Source: JBFAPK01 sp040676675 (GTDB lineage Bacteria; Actinomycetota; Actinomycetes; Mycobacteriales; Micromonosporaceae). Taken from it: DNA of 64,000 nt. The notes beneath the pieces were generated by a model, which was not told the origin of the DNA, ran no database searches, and saw nothing but the letters and a program-made list of their open reading frames with translations. The translations under genes and the position numbers were made by a program. The stretch lies in assembly GCF_040676675.1 (NCBI RefSeq), contig NZ_JBFAPK010000047.1, positions 1 through 64,000 of the forward strand, in the 5' to 3' direction. Position 1 is the first letter of the stretch; the number at the start of each line of letters is the position of its first letter. Shown here one piece after another: positions 9,068 to 18,764 of the stretch.

Positions 9068-9339
9068 CGGCCGCCTCCGATCGTGGTCGACTCTTGGTCA
9101 GGACACAACACGAGATGCATCCTGCCCCACGCGTACGACAGCACGCCAAGTGACGCGCTGCCGTCGCGCGCTCCGGACCGGTCCGCTGTGACGCGATCGG
9201 CGCGATCCGGCACCCCGGCTGATCCGCGCGGGTGCCCCGCTCCCGGCCCGTCGAGGCGTCCCGCTCCCAGGCCGGCGCCCCTCCCCGGCCCGTCCGGGAG
9301 TCCTGCTGCGACCTGGTCCGGGCGTGGCCGGCCGGCCCG
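9068..9339. other. Noncoding stretch upstream of the herA operon
   Basis: About 270 bases between two minus-strand genes. It must contain the promoter of herA-sbcD-sbcC-nurA. I looked for a LexA box (GAAC-N4-GTTC type) and saw none. No convincing gene is present. Confidence 0.5.
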
Positions 9340-10098
9340 TCAGGCGCGGGCGTAGCGGAGCAGCAGCGTGGCGTCGGCCCCGAGCACGTGCCGCAGCGCC
9401 ATCCCGCGCGGCGGGCTCGGCGTGCCGGTGATGATCCGGTCGGCGCCGGGGCCGGCCAGCAGCGGCGCGACGGTGAGGCAGACCTCGTCCACCAGGTCGG
9501 CGGCGGTGAGCGCGCCGAAGAGCCGGGGCCCGCCCTCGCAGAGCAGTTGCCGGTGGCCGCGGCGGCGCAGCTCGGCCAGGCCGGCGGCGAGGTCGACCCG
9601 GTCGGTACCGAGCGGCACCAGCTCCGCCACGTCCGTCAGCCCGGGCGGCGGGGTGGCCCCGGCGCGGGTGAGCACCAGCGGGCGTACCGGCGCGTCGGCG
9701 AAGGCCGCCTGCGCGGGGTCGAGGACCAGCTCCGACGAGACCACCACCAGCGTCGGGTACTCGGCCAGCCCGTGCGCGCGGCGCCAGGCGCGGCGGCGCT
9801 CGTCCAGCCGCACCGCGTGGTACCCCTCGTGGCGCAGCGTGCCGGCGCCGACCACCAGCGCGTCGCAGAGCATCCGCAGCACGCCGAAGACGCGCTTGTC
9901 CGGGCCGTTGGACAGGCCCGCGGAGTACCCGTCGAGTTCCACCGCGCCGTCGACGCTGGTGACGAAGTTGACCCGCAGGCACGGCTGTTCGGCGCGGCCG
10001 TACAGCTCGGTCAGCGCGTCGTCGTCCAGTGGCGTACCGGTCGGCGCGGGCCAGAGCCGCCGGATGGGGGCCTGGACCGCGGGGGTGGGCTCGGTCAT
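9340..10098 (-). CDS. RibD C-terminal/dihydrofolate-reductase-like NADPH reductase
   Basis: A 252-residue protein of the RibD_C/DHFR fold. Typical blocks are 'PCLRVNFVTSVDGAVELDG', 'DALVVGAGTLRHEGY', 'RQLLCEGGPRLFGAL' and 'VDEVCLTVAPLLAGPG'. This fold binds NADPH and reduces pyrimidine or pterin-like substrates; actinomycetes carry several stand-alone copies outside riboflavin operons, and no other rib gene is here, so the substrate is unknown. The ATG at 10098 overlaps the stop of the upstream 39-residue Cys-rich ORF by ATGA. Confidence 0.85.
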   Translation of the reverse strand: MTEPTPAVQAPIRRLWPAPTGTPLDDDALTELYGRAEQPCLRVNFVTSVDGAVELDGYSAGLSNGPDKRVFGVLRMLCDALVVGAGTLRHEGYHAVRLDERRRAWRRAHGLAEYPTLVVVSSELVLDPAQAAFADAPVRPLVLTRAGATPPPGLTDVAELVPLGTDRVDLAAGLAELRRRGHRQLLCEGGPRLFGALTAADLVDEVCLTVAPLLAGPGADRIITGTPSPPRGMALRHVLGADATLLLRYARA

Positions 10099-10214
10099 TC
10101 GCCGGCCGGCCCGGTCGCCGGGGGCGCGGGTACCGGCTCCCGGTGCTGGCAGTCGCACCAGTTGCGACCCGCACACCGGTCGTGGCGGCGTTCGCGGCAT
10201 GCGCGGCAGATCAT
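10095..10214 (-). CDS. 39-residue Cys-rich zinc-finger-like small protein
   Basis: A short frame starting ATG at 10214. The N-terminal half carries CxxC at residues 3-6, then Cys14, Cys20 and Cys22, with His at 11 and 24 (pattern CRAC...HDRC...WCDCQH); the C-terminal half is Pro/Ala-rich. The spacing looks like a compact zinc ribbon. Its TGA overlaps the ATG of the RibD-like reductase as ATGA, which argues for real translation and coupling. It could be a metal-binding accessory of the reductase; that role is inference from position only. Confidence 0.6.
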   Translation of the reverse strand: MICRACRERRHDRCAGRNWCDCQHREPVPAPPATGPAGE

Positions 10215-10334
10215 GTCGGCAGCCTATGCCCCCGGTGCGCCGCCCGCCCGGGCCGCCGCCGGAGGAGGTCACCCGGCGGAGGGGCGTACCGTTCGGGTGA
10301 CTGATGGTTACGCCGCCAGCGCGCATGGTATTCA

Positions 10335-10904
10335 TTGAAGGTGCGCGAACCCTCCAGCCCGCACCGGCAGATCTACCAGCTGAAGGTGTCCCTGGCCGAC
10401 GTCACGCCGCCGGTGTGGCGGCGGGTACTGGTGCCCGGCGGTTACACCCTGGACCGGGTACACCGGGTGTTCCAGCACGTCATGGGCTGGCAGAACTGCC
10501 ACCTGCACTCGTTCGACATCGACGGCCTCCAGTACGGTGAACCGGACCCGGACGGCGGCCTGACGCTCCGCGACGAACTGGACGCCCGGCTCGACGCCGT
10601 CGCCGTGAAGGGCGGCCGGTTCCTCTACACCTACGACTTCGGCGACTGGTGGGAGCACGAGGTCACCGTCGAGGACGTCTTCGGCGCCGACCCGGACGAG
10701 CGGTACCCGGTCTGCGTGGCGGGGGAGCGGGCCTGCCCGCCCGAGGACGTCGGCGGACCCTTCGGCTACCGGCTCTTCCTGGCCGCCCTCGCCGACCCGG
10801 GGCATCCGGAGCACGACTCGATGCGCCGCTGGGTGGGGCGCCCGTTCGACCCGGTCGTCTTCGAGCCGGGACGCGTGACCACGCTGGCCCGCCGCCTCGC
10901 CTGA
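10335..10904 (+). CDS. Plasmid pRiA4b ORF-3 family protein
   Basis: A 189-residue protein matching the pRiA4b ORF-3 family throughout: 'IYQLKVSLADVTPPVWRRV', 'LHSFDIDGLQYGEPDPDGG', 'FLYTYDFGDWWEHEVTVE' and 'CPPEDVGGPFGY'. The family is common on plasmids and chromosomes of actinobacteria and rhizobia and has no established biochemical function. The start is uncertain: TTG at 10335 or GTG at 10341 are both plausible. The last 20 bases including the stop are repeated exactly at 11164-11183. Confidence 0.85.
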   Translation: MKVREPSSPHRQIYQLKVSLADVTPPVWRRVLVPGGYTLDRVHRVFQHVMGWQNCHLHSFDIDGLQYGEPDPDGGLTLRDELDARLDAVAVKGGRFLYTYDFGDWWEHEVTVEDVFGADPDERYPVCVAGERACPPEDVGGPFGYRLFLAALADPGHPEHDSMRRWVGRPFDPVVFEPGRVTTLARRLA

Positions 10905-10970
10905 GCGCTTCGCCGGAGCCCCCCTCGCCCGCGTACCCGCGGGCCCGCCGTGCGCTGCCCGCTCGCGTGT

Positions 10971-11012
10971 CCCGGCGCCTTCGCCCACGTGCCCGGCGCC
11001 TTCGCCCACGTG
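10971..11012. repeat. Two tandem 21-bp repeats
   Basis: Two identical back-to-back copies of a 21-base unit beginning cccggcgccttcgccc. Function unknown. Confidence 0.85.
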
Positions 11013-11114
11013 CCCGGGCTGGCGCCGCCGCAGGTGTGATCTCACCATTCCCCCGGCAGTAGGCCTCTCCGGAGCACGCGAGGGCCCTGCTGCTCAGCAG
11101 TTGCGCGATCATGC

Positions 11115-11160
11115 GCCCGCCGCCCGCCGCCCGCCGCCCGCCGCCCGCCGCCCGCCGCCC
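11115..11160. repeat. CCGCCCG heptamer microsatellite
   Basis: About 6.5 uninterrupted copies of a 7-base C/G unit in noncoding DNA; prone to slippage. Confidence 0.85.
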
Positions 11161-11269
11161 TTTGCCCGCCGCCTCGCCTGAGCCCGCTGCCCGCCACCGG
11201 ATCGTGGCGGCGTAGCGGGGCGTAACGGACTTCTCGCCGCAGCGCAACGATCGAGTACCGGTAACGAAA

Positions 11270-11283
11270 TGGGAACGCTCCCA
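11270..11283. promoter_or_regulatory. CebR-type operator 1 of cebE
   Basis: tgggaacgctccca differs by one base from the known CebR operator TGGGAGCGCTCCCA. It sits 8 bases upstream of the -35 element. Confidence 0.8.
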
Positions 11284-11291
11284 AGCGTCTC

Positions 11292-11320
11292 TTGACACCC
11301 CCGAAACTCGTCGGCAATCT
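11292..11320 (+). promoter_or_regulatory. cebE promoter
   Basis: -35 TTGACA at 11292-11297 and -10-like CAATCT at 11315-11320, with a 17-base spacer. One CebR box ends just before the -35 and a second begins just after the -10, so a bound repressor would cover the promoter from both sides. Confidence 0.7.
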
Positions 11321-11322
11321 CA

Positions 11323-11336
11323 TGGGAGCGCTCCCG
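11323..11336. promoter_or_regulatory. CebR-type operator 2 of cebE
   Basis: tgggagcgctcccg matches 13 of 14 bases of the CebR palindrome and overlaps the expected transcription start region. Confidence 0.85.
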
Positions 11337-11496
11337 AGGGGGTGACGCAAGCCATACCGCCCGGGGCTCTCATCACGCCGGGCGCCGCGAACCTGCCGAA
11401 CCAACCGGGCGGTACGCCGGGCCGCACGTCGCCGGCGACCGCTCGTTGTACCGCACCACCCCACCGCACCTTGCAGACGACCTGAGAGGGGTCAGG

Positions 11497-12801
11497 ATGA
11501 GTGGCACGCCCCGCCGTCGCCGGTACGCGGCCGCCGCACTAGCGTCCGTCGCGGTCTTCGCCGCCACGGCCTGTGGCGACTCCGCGGATTCGGCCGACCC
11601 GAACGCGCCCGTCACGCTCGTCGTGGACGTCTTCGGCGACCAGGGCTTCGGTTACGAGGAGCTCTACAAGCAGTACCAGCAGGACCACCCGAACATCAAG
11701 ATCCAGGAGCGCGGCAAGGGCCTCGGCCTGGGCGACTACAACACCCGGCTGACCCAGCAGATCACCGCGGGTTCCGGCGCCGGCGACGTGGTGGCCCTGG
11801 AGGAGGGCACGATCGTCCAGTTCTACGCGCAGTTGGACAAGTTCGTGAACCTGGCCGACCACGGCGCCAACGACCTCAAGGGCAACTTCCTGCCGTGGAA
11901 GTGGGAGCAGGGCGCGCCGGGCGGCAAGGTGCTGGGCCTCGGTACCGACGTCGGCTCGATGGCGATCTGCTACCGCAGCGACCTGTTCAAGGCCGCCGGG
12001 CTGCCCACCGACCGCGACCAGGTCGGTTTGCTCTGGCCGACCTGGGACGCCTTCATCGAGCAGGGGAAGAGGTTCGCCGCCGCCGACAAGCAGCACAAGT
12101 TCGTCGACTCGGCGACCAACTTCTTCAACGTGGTGCTCAGCCAGGTGGCCGGCAACGGCTCCGGCTACACGTACTACGACAAGAGCAACAAGCTGGTGCT
12201 GGAGAGCAACCCGGACATCAAGACGGCGTTCGACCTCACCACCAAGATGACGGCGGCGGGGCTGTCGAACAACCTCCAGTCCTTCTCGAACGAGTGGAAC
12301 GCGGGCTTCAAGAACGGCACCTTCGCCACCATCGCCTGCCCGGCCTGGATGACCGGCAACATCAAGGGCCAGGCCGGTGACGCGGCGGCCGGCAAGTGGG
12401 ACATCGCGAAGGCGCCGGGCAACGGCGGCAACTGGGGCGGCTCCTTCCTGGCGGTACCGAAGTCGAGCAAGCACCAGAAGGAGGCCATCGAGCTGGCCAA
12501 GTTCCTGACCAGCGCGCAGGGCCAGCTGGGGGCGTTCAAGGCGCTGGGCAACCTGCCCTCGAACCCGCAGGCGCTGACCGACCCGGCGGTGACCGCGGCG
12601 ACCAACCCGTACTTCAACAACGCCCCGATCGGGGTGCTCTTCGCGGCCGGCGCGACCAGCCTCAAGCCGGTCTACCTCGGGCCGAAGAACCAGGCCGTGC
12701 GTACCGCGGTGGAGAACGCGCTGCGCGCCAACGAGCAGGGTCAGCCCGCCGACGCGGCCTGGCAGGACGCGTTGAAGAACGGCGCGGCCGCCGGCAAGTG
12801 A
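11497..12801 (+). CDS. cebE: Cellobiose-type ABC transporter substrate-binding lipoprotein
   Basis: A 434-residue family-1 extracellular solute-binding protein. The N-terminus is a lipoprotein signal (RRRRYAAAALASVAVFAATAC) with a lipobox ending in Cys. The mature part shows 'DYNTRLTQQITAGSGAGDVVALEEG' and 'KVLGLGTDVGSMAICYRSDLF', as in CebE proteins that bind cellobiose and cellotriose. The ATG at 11497 follows a purine-rich site GAGAGGGGTCAGG; an open frame upstream to 11446 lacks a signal peptide. It leads the cebEFG-bglC-cebR cluster, behind a promoter bracketed by CebR boxes. The energising ATPase is not here, as usual: MsiK is encoded elsewhere. Confidence 0.85.
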   Translation: MSGTPRRRRYAAAALASVAVFAATACGDSADSADPNAPVTLVVDVFGDQGFGYEELYKQYQQDHPNIKIQERGKGLGLGDYNTRLTQQITAGSGAGDVVALEEGTIVQFYAQLDKFVNLADHGANDLKGNFLPWKWEQGAPGGKVLGLGTDVGSMAICYRSDLFKAAGLPTDRDQVGLLWPTWDAFIEQGKRFAAADKQHKFVDSATNFFNVVLSQVAGNGSGYTYYDKSNKLVLESNPDIKTAFDLTTKMTAAGLSNNLQSFSNEWNAGFKNGTFATIACPAWMTGNIKGQAGDAAAGKWDIAKAPGNGGNWGGSFLAVPKSSKHQKEAIELAKFLTSAQGQLGAFKALGNLPSNPQALTDPAVTAATNPYFNNAPIGVLFAAGATSLKPVYLGPKNQAVRTAVENALRANEQGQPADAAWQDALKNGAAAGK

Positions 12802-12820
12802 GCCGGTCGCGCGGATGACG

Positions 12821-12855
12821 GGTGGCGCCGGCGGCCTGACCGAGCCGGCGCCACC
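12821..12855 (+). terminator. Hairpin between cebE and cebF
   Basis: A perfect 12-bp stem (ggtggcgccggc / gccggcgccacc) with an 11-base loop and no U-run. Such intercistronic hairpins usually protect the binding-protein mRNA or attenuate, giving more CebE than permease. Confidence 0.6.
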
Positions 12856-12938
12856 CCGGCACGTCCGAACCCGGACGCCCCGGCCGGCCGGGCCCGCCGC
12901 CCGCGGGCCCGCCGAAACTACCCCCGAAGGACTTTCCG

Positions 12939-13928
12939 ATGAGCCTGGACCTCGACACGGCCGCGCCGCACTCCCGGCACGCCCACCGGGCCGGCCGCGG
13001 CGCGGGGCGCGGGCGCGCGTCGCGCCGCCCGCTGACCCGCTTGGACCTGAAGTTCTCGCCGTACCTGTACGTGCTGCCGTTCTTCGTCCTCTTCGCGATC
13101 TTCGGCGCGTACCCGATCGTCTACACCGTCTGGATCGCGCTGACCGACCGCTCGCCGCTCAACGCGACCATCAACTTCGTCGGCCTGGACAACTTCGTCG
13201 AGCTGCTCACCGACGACCCGCAGTTCTGGAACGCGGTCGTCAACACGTTCGGCATGTTCGTCTTCTCCACCGTGCCGCAGCTGCTGCTGGCGCTGCTGCT
13301 GGCGAGCGCGCTCAACCGGCGGCTGCGGGCGCAGACCTTCTTCCGGATGGCGATCGCCATGCCGATCATCACCTCCACCGCGGTGGTGGCCCTGATCTTC
13401 TCGATGATCTACGCCCGGGAGTTCGGCCTCGCCAACTGGCTGCTCGACCTCGTCGGCATCGACCCGATCGACTGGCGGGCCAGCCGCTTCGCCTCCTGGT
13501 TCGCCATCTCCAGCATGGTCAACTGGCGCTGGATCGGCTACAACGCCCTGATCTACCTCGCCGCCATGCAGTCGATCAGCAAGGACGTGTACGAGGCCGC
13601 CGCGCTGGACGGGGCGAGCCGGCGCCGGCAGTTCTGGTCGATCACCATCCCGCAGCTGCGCCCGACGATCATCTTCACCCTGATCATCTCGACCATCGGC
13701 GGGCTTCAGCTCTTCACCGAGCCGCTGCTGTTCACGAGCGGCTCGGGCGGGATCTCCGGCGGGTCCCAGGGCCAGTTCCAGACCATCACCATGTACCTGC
13801 TCGACGTGATGAACCAGCGCTTCCGGTGGGGGTACGCGGGCGCCGTCGCGCTCGTGCTCTTCGTACTGATCGCGCTTATGTCGATCGTCAACTACCTGCT
13901 GGCCCGGCGCATCAGCTCGGACAAGTGA
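12939..13928 (+). CDS. cebF: Cellobiose-type ABC transporter permease
   Basis: A 329-residue MalF-type inner-membrane permease with a long Arg-rich N-terminus and six likely membrane segments ('FSPYLYVLPFFVLFAIFG', 'FGMFVFSTVPQLLLALLLA' and so on). The EAA loop that contacts the ATPase is 'YEAAALDGASRRRQFWSITI'. It follows cebE after a 137-base gap containing a hairpin, and precedes cebG. Confidence 0.87.
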   Translation: MSLDLDTAAPHSRHAHRAGRGAGRGRASRRPLTRLDLKFSPYLYVLPFFVLFAIFGAYPIVYTVWIALTDRSPLNATINFVGLDNFVELLTDDPQFWNAVVNTFGMFVFSTVPQLLLALLLASALNRRLRAQTFFRMAIAMPIITSTAVVALIFSMIYAREFGLANWLLDLVGIDPIDWRASRFASWFAISSMVNWRWIGYNALIYLAAMQSISKDVYEAAALDGASRRRQFWSITIPQLRPTIIFTLIISTIGGLQLFTEPLLFTSGSGGISGGSQGQFQTITMYLLDVMNQRFRWGYAGAVALVLFVLIALMSIVNYLLARRISSDK

Positions 13929-13980
13929 GCGGACACGTGAACCGGACAAGTGAGGCGGACCGCAAAGTGAGGGACCGGAG

Positions 13981-14879
13981 ATGACAACGACGACGCTGGG
14001 CCCGCGGCCCGTGGCGGGCGCCGGCAAGACGCGGGGCCGCCCGCACAGCGCGGACCGGCTGTGGCGGGCCACGCCGCTGACCTGGTTCGGGCTGGTATTC
14101 GGCGTGATCCTCTCGCTCTTCCCGTTCTACTGGATGATCGTGATCGCGTCCCGTACCAACGACGCCGCCAACTCCTGGCCGCCGCCGTTTTTGCCCGGGG
14201 GACGGCTGGGCGAGAACATCCAGCGGGTACTGGCCAACGGCGACGCGAACATCGTCAAGGGCCTGATGAACTCGTTCCTGGTCAGCGGGACGATCACCAT
14301 CGCCACCGTCTTCTTCGGCTCGCTGGCCGGCTTCGCCTTCGCCAAGCTGCGGTTCCGCGGCAAGAACGCGCTGCTGCTGGTCATCCTCGCCTCGATGATG
14401 GTCCCGATCCAGCTGGGCGTGCTGCCGCTCTACATCCTCATGGCGAAGCTGAACTGGCTCAACACCATGCCGTCGGTCACCGTGCCGTTCCTCATCGGCG
14501 GCTTCGGGATCTTCATGATGCGCCAGTACGCCGAGCAGGCCGTACCGAACGAGCTGATCGAGGCGGCCCGGGTCGACGGCTGCTCCACCTGGGGCGTGTA
14601 CTGGCACGTCGTCGCGCCGGCGCTGCGCCCGGCCGCCGCCGTACTGGGCCTGCTCACCTTCATGGAGCAGTGGAACCAGTTCTTCTGGCCGTTCGTGGTG
14701 CTGGCGGACCCGGCCAACCCGACCGTGCAGATCTCGCTGCGCAGCCTCAACTCCGCCTACTTCGCCGACAACTCGCAGATCTTCGCGGGGACCCTGATCG
14801 CCACCCTGCCGTTGTTCGTCGTCTTCGTCCTCTTCGGCCGCCAGATCATCGGCGGCATCATGGAAGGTGCCGTCAAGTC

Positions 14880-14883
<4 letters not shown>
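13981..14883 (+). CDS. cebG: Cellobiose-type ABC transporter permease
   Basis: A 300-residue MalG-type permease. The EAA loop reads 'IEAARVDGCSTWGVYWHVV', with the usual long extracytoplasmic loop ahead of it and six predicted membrane segments. GGGACCGGAG lies directly before the ATG. Its TGA overlaps the GTG of bglC, coupling uptake to intracellular hydrolysis. Confidence 0.87.
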
Positions 14884-16334
<1,451 letters not shown>

Positions 16335-16361
16335 GCGGGACCCAGCCACCATCAGGGGCTC

Positions 16362-16392
16362 CCGGTACCGGCCCGACCCGGGCCGGTACCGG
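16362..16392 (+). terminator. Hairpin between bglC and cebR
   Basis: A perfect 13-bp stem (ccggtaccggccc / gggccggtaccgg) with a 5-base loop, 28 bases after the bglC stop. No U-run follows. It may terminate or partially attenuate read-through into cebR. Confidence 0.65.
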
Positions 16393-16419
16393 TTCCGCCC
16401 GACGTCGGAGGAGCAGACG

Positions 16420-17466
16420 ATGACAACCCAGCGCACCCGGTCGCTCGGGCGGCCCACCCTGGACGCGGTCGCGGCCCGGGCGGGTGTCGGGCGGGGCACG
16501 GTCTCCCGCGTCGTCAACGGTTCGCCGCAGGTGAGCCCGGAGGCGCGGGCCGCCGTACAGCAGGCCATCGCCGAGCTGGGTTACGTGCCGAACCGCGCGG
16601 CCCGGGCGCTGGTCACCCAGCGGACCGACTCGATCGCCCTGGTGGTCTCCGAGTCGGAGGAACGGGTCTTCGGCGAACCGTTCTTCGCCGGCATCGTCCG
16701 GGGGATCAGCTCCGGGCTGCTGGACACCCAGATGCAGCTCTGGCTGGCGATGGCCCAGTCCCCGGCCGAGCGGGAGCGGGTCGAGCACCACCTGACCAAC
16801 CAGCACGTCGACGGGGTGCTGCTGCTCTCCCTGCACGACGCCGACCCGCTGCCCACCCTGCTGGAAGAGCGCAACCTGCCCACCGTGCTCGGCGGCCGGC
16901 CGGCCCGGATGCTCCAGCCCGACGCCCAGCCGGCCTACTTCGTCGACGTCAACAACGCCGGCGGCGCCCGCCAGGCCGTGGAGTACCTGCTCGCCAAGGG
17001 GCGCAGCTGCGTCGCCACCATCGCCGGCTCGCAGGACATGGGCGCCGGGCTCTCCCGGCTGGTCGGCTACCGGGAGGCGGTGCGGGCCAGCGGCGGCCAG
17101 GTGCGCGAGGAGCTGATCGCGTACGGGGACTTCAGCGAGGGGAGCGGGGCCGCCGCGATGCGCCGGCTGCTGGAGCTCTGCCCCGAGTTGGACGCCGTCT
17201 TCGTCGCCAGCGACCTGATGGCCTGCGGCGCCCTGCGCGCGCTGCGCGAGGCGGGCCGGCGGGTGCCGGACGACGTCGCCGTGGTCGGCTTCGAGGACGC
17301 CCCGATCGCCCGGCAGGCCGACCCGCCGCTGACGACCGTGTTCCAGCCGGTGGAGGAGATGGGCCGGCAGATGGCCCGGCTGCTGGTGTCGCGGATCCGC
17401 GGCGAGGACCTCCAGTCGCCGTACGTGCTGCTCGACACGCACATGGTCACCCGCGCCAGCGCCTGA
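16420..17466 (+). CDS. cebR: LacI-family repressor of the cellobiose regulon
   Basis: A 348-residue LacI/GalR regulator. The HTH and hinge helix are at residues 9-62 ('TLDAVAARAGVGRGTVSRVV' to 'NRAARAL'); the periplasmic-binding-like effector domain follows. Position next to cebEFG-bglC and the presence of TGGGAGCGCTCCCA-type sites at the cebE and GH9 promoters support CebR identity; in Streptomyces, cellobiose and cellotriose release CebR from that site. No CebR box is seen directly before cebR itself, so it is probably expressed by read-through or constitutively. Confidence 0.87.
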   Translation: MTTQRTRSLGRPTLDAVAARAGVGRGTVSRVVNGSPQVSPEARAAVQQAIAELGYVPNRAARALVTQRTDSIALVVSESEERVFGEPFFAGIVRGISSGLLDTQMQLWLAMAQSPAERERVEHHLTNQHVDGVLLLSLHDADPLPTLLEERNLPTVLGGRPARMLQPDAQPAYFVDVNNAGGARQAVEYLLAKGRSCVATIAGSQDMGAGLSRLVGYREAVRASGGQVREELIAYGDFSEGSGAAAMRRLLELCPELDAVFVASDLMACGALRALREAGRRVPDDVAVVGFEDAPIARQADPPLTTVFQPVEEMGRQMARLLVSRIRGEDLQSPYVLLDTHMVTRASA

Positions 17467-17484
17467 CCCTCCGCGCCCCCTCCG

Positions 17485-17548
17485 CGTCGATCTAGGGCAA
17501 ATCCGCGTGATTAGAGATCAAATAGCAGGGATTTGCCCTAGATCGACG
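17485..17548. repeat. Family A palindromic repeat, copy 1
   Basis: Perfect 20-bp inverted arms (17485-17504 and 17529-17548, core gatctagggcaaatcc) around a 24-base loop containing gattagagatc. It lies between the convergent cebR and acyl-CoA dehydrogenase genes; the right arm supplies the ATC-TAG end of the latter. Probable bidirectional terminator. Confidence 0.85.
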
Positions 17549-18764
17549 TGGGCTGGGTCCAGCGGCGGAGTTCGCGGCGGGCCAGCGAGGCGCGGTGCAC
17601 CTCGTCCGGCCCGTCGGCCAGGCGCAGCGTACGGGCCTGGGTCCAGAGCGCGGCCAGGGGCGTGTCCTGGCTGACGCCCGCCGCGCCGTACGCCTGGATC
17701 GCCTTGTCGATCACCCACTCGGCCATCGCCGGCGTCACGATCTTGATGGCCTGGATCTCGGTGTGCGCGCCCCTGTTGCCCACGGTGTCCATCAGCCAGG
17801 CGGTCTTGAGCACCAGCAGTCGGGCCTGCTCGATGCGGACCCGCGACTCGGCGATCCAGTCCCGCACCACGCCCTGCTCGGCCAGCGGCCGGCCGAACGC
17901 GACCCGCTCGGCGGCCCGCCGGCAGAGCAGTTCGAGGGCCCGCTCGGCCATGCCGACCAGGCGCATGCAGTGGTGGATCCGGCCCGGCCCGAGCCGCGCC
18001 TGGGCGATGGCGAAGCCGGCCCCCTCCGCGCCGAGCAGGTTGGCCGCCGGCACCCGTACGCCCTCGAAGGTGATCTCGGCGTGGCCGCCGTGCGCGCCGT
18101 CGGTGAAGCCGAAGACCGTCATGCCCCGGCGTACCGTCACCCCCGGGGTGTCCCGCGGCACCAGGATCATGCTCTGCTGCCGGTGCCGGTCGGCGTCCGG
18201 ATCGGTCTTGCCCATCACCACGAAGATCTCGCAGCTCGGGTCCATCGCCCCCGACGACCACCACTTGCGCCCGTCGATCACGTAGTGGTCGCCGTCGCGC
18301 CGGATCCGGGTGGCGATGTTCGCCGCGTCGGAGGAGGCGACCTCCGGCTCGGTCATGCAGAACGCCGAGCGGATCCGCCCGTCCAGCAGCGGGCGCAGCC
18401 AGCGTTCCCGCTGCTCCGGCGTGCCGAACTCGGCCAGCAGCTCCATGTTGCCGGTGTCGGGCGCCGCGCAGTTCAACGCCTCCGGGGCGAGGTGCGGGCT
18501 GCGGCCGGTCAGCTCGGCCAGCGGCGCGTACTGGAGGTTGGTCAGGCCGGCGCCGTACTCGGGGTGCGGCAGGAAGAGGTTCCACAGGCCCCGCTCGCGG
18601 GCCTGGGCCTTCAGCTCCGCCAGCACCGGCGGCCGGGACCACGGGTCCCCGGCCTCGGCGACCTGCGCGGCGTGCACCGGCTCGGCCGGGTAGACCCGGT
18701 CGACCAGGAACTCGTGCAGCGTCTCGCGCAGCTCCTCGGTGCGGGCGTCGAAGCCGAACTCCAT
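17538..18764 (-). CDS. Acyl-CoA dehydrogenase family protein
   Basis: A 408-residue flavin-dependent acyl-CoA dehydrogenase of the long ACAD10/11-like branch. Visible blocks include 'SAFCMTEPEVASSDAANI' (FAD/substrate contact), 'KWWSSGAMDPSCEIFVVMGK', 'FEGVRVPAANLLG' and the C-terminal 'AIQAYGAAGVSQDTPLA'. It would introduce a double bond into an acyl-CoA, with electrons passing to ETF. The ATG at 18764 overlaps the stop of the upstream phosphotransferase-like gene (TGATG). That pairing mirrors ACAD10, where an APH-type kinase domain and a dehydrogenase domain are fused. The stop codon lies inside the family A repeat. Confidence 0.9.
   Translation of the reverse strand: MEFGFDARTEELRETLHEFLVDRVYPAEPVHAAQVAEAGDPWSRPPVLAELKAQARERGLWNLFLPHPEYGAGLTNLQYAPLAELTGRSPHLAPEALNCAAPDTGNMELLAEFGTPEQRERWLRPLLDGRIRSAFCMTEPEVASSDAANIATRIRRDGDHYVIDGRKWWSSGAMDPSCEIFVVMGKTDPDADRHRQQSMILVPRDTPGVTVRRGMTVFGFTDGAHGGHAEITFEGVRVPAANLLGAEGAGFAIAQARLGPGRIHHCMRLVGMAERALELLCRRAAERVAFGRPLAEQGVVRDWIAESRVRIEQARLLVLKTAWLMDTVGNRGAHTEIQAIKIVTPAMAEWVIDKAIQAYGAAGVSQDTPLAALWTQARTLRLADGPDEVHRASLARRELRRWTQPTSI

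Larger units (their letters stand above)
10905..11496. other. Noncoding region with short tandem repeats and the cebE promoter
   Basis: No gene is supported in this 590-base gap. It holds two perfect 21-base tandem copies (10971-11012), a 7-base CCGCCCG microsatellite of about 6.5 units (about 11115-11160), a 20-base copy of the 3' end of the preceding gene (10887-10906 repeated at 11164-11183), and the regulated cebE promoter at 11270-11336. Confidence 0.7.

Noticed and set aside
9068..9339. LexA box before the herA operon
   Set aside because: No GAAC-N4-GTTC-type palindrome could be found by eye.
11115..11160. Short C/G repeats as a CRISPR or origin
   Set aside because: A plain 7-base microsatellite without spacers, DnaA boxes or associated genes.
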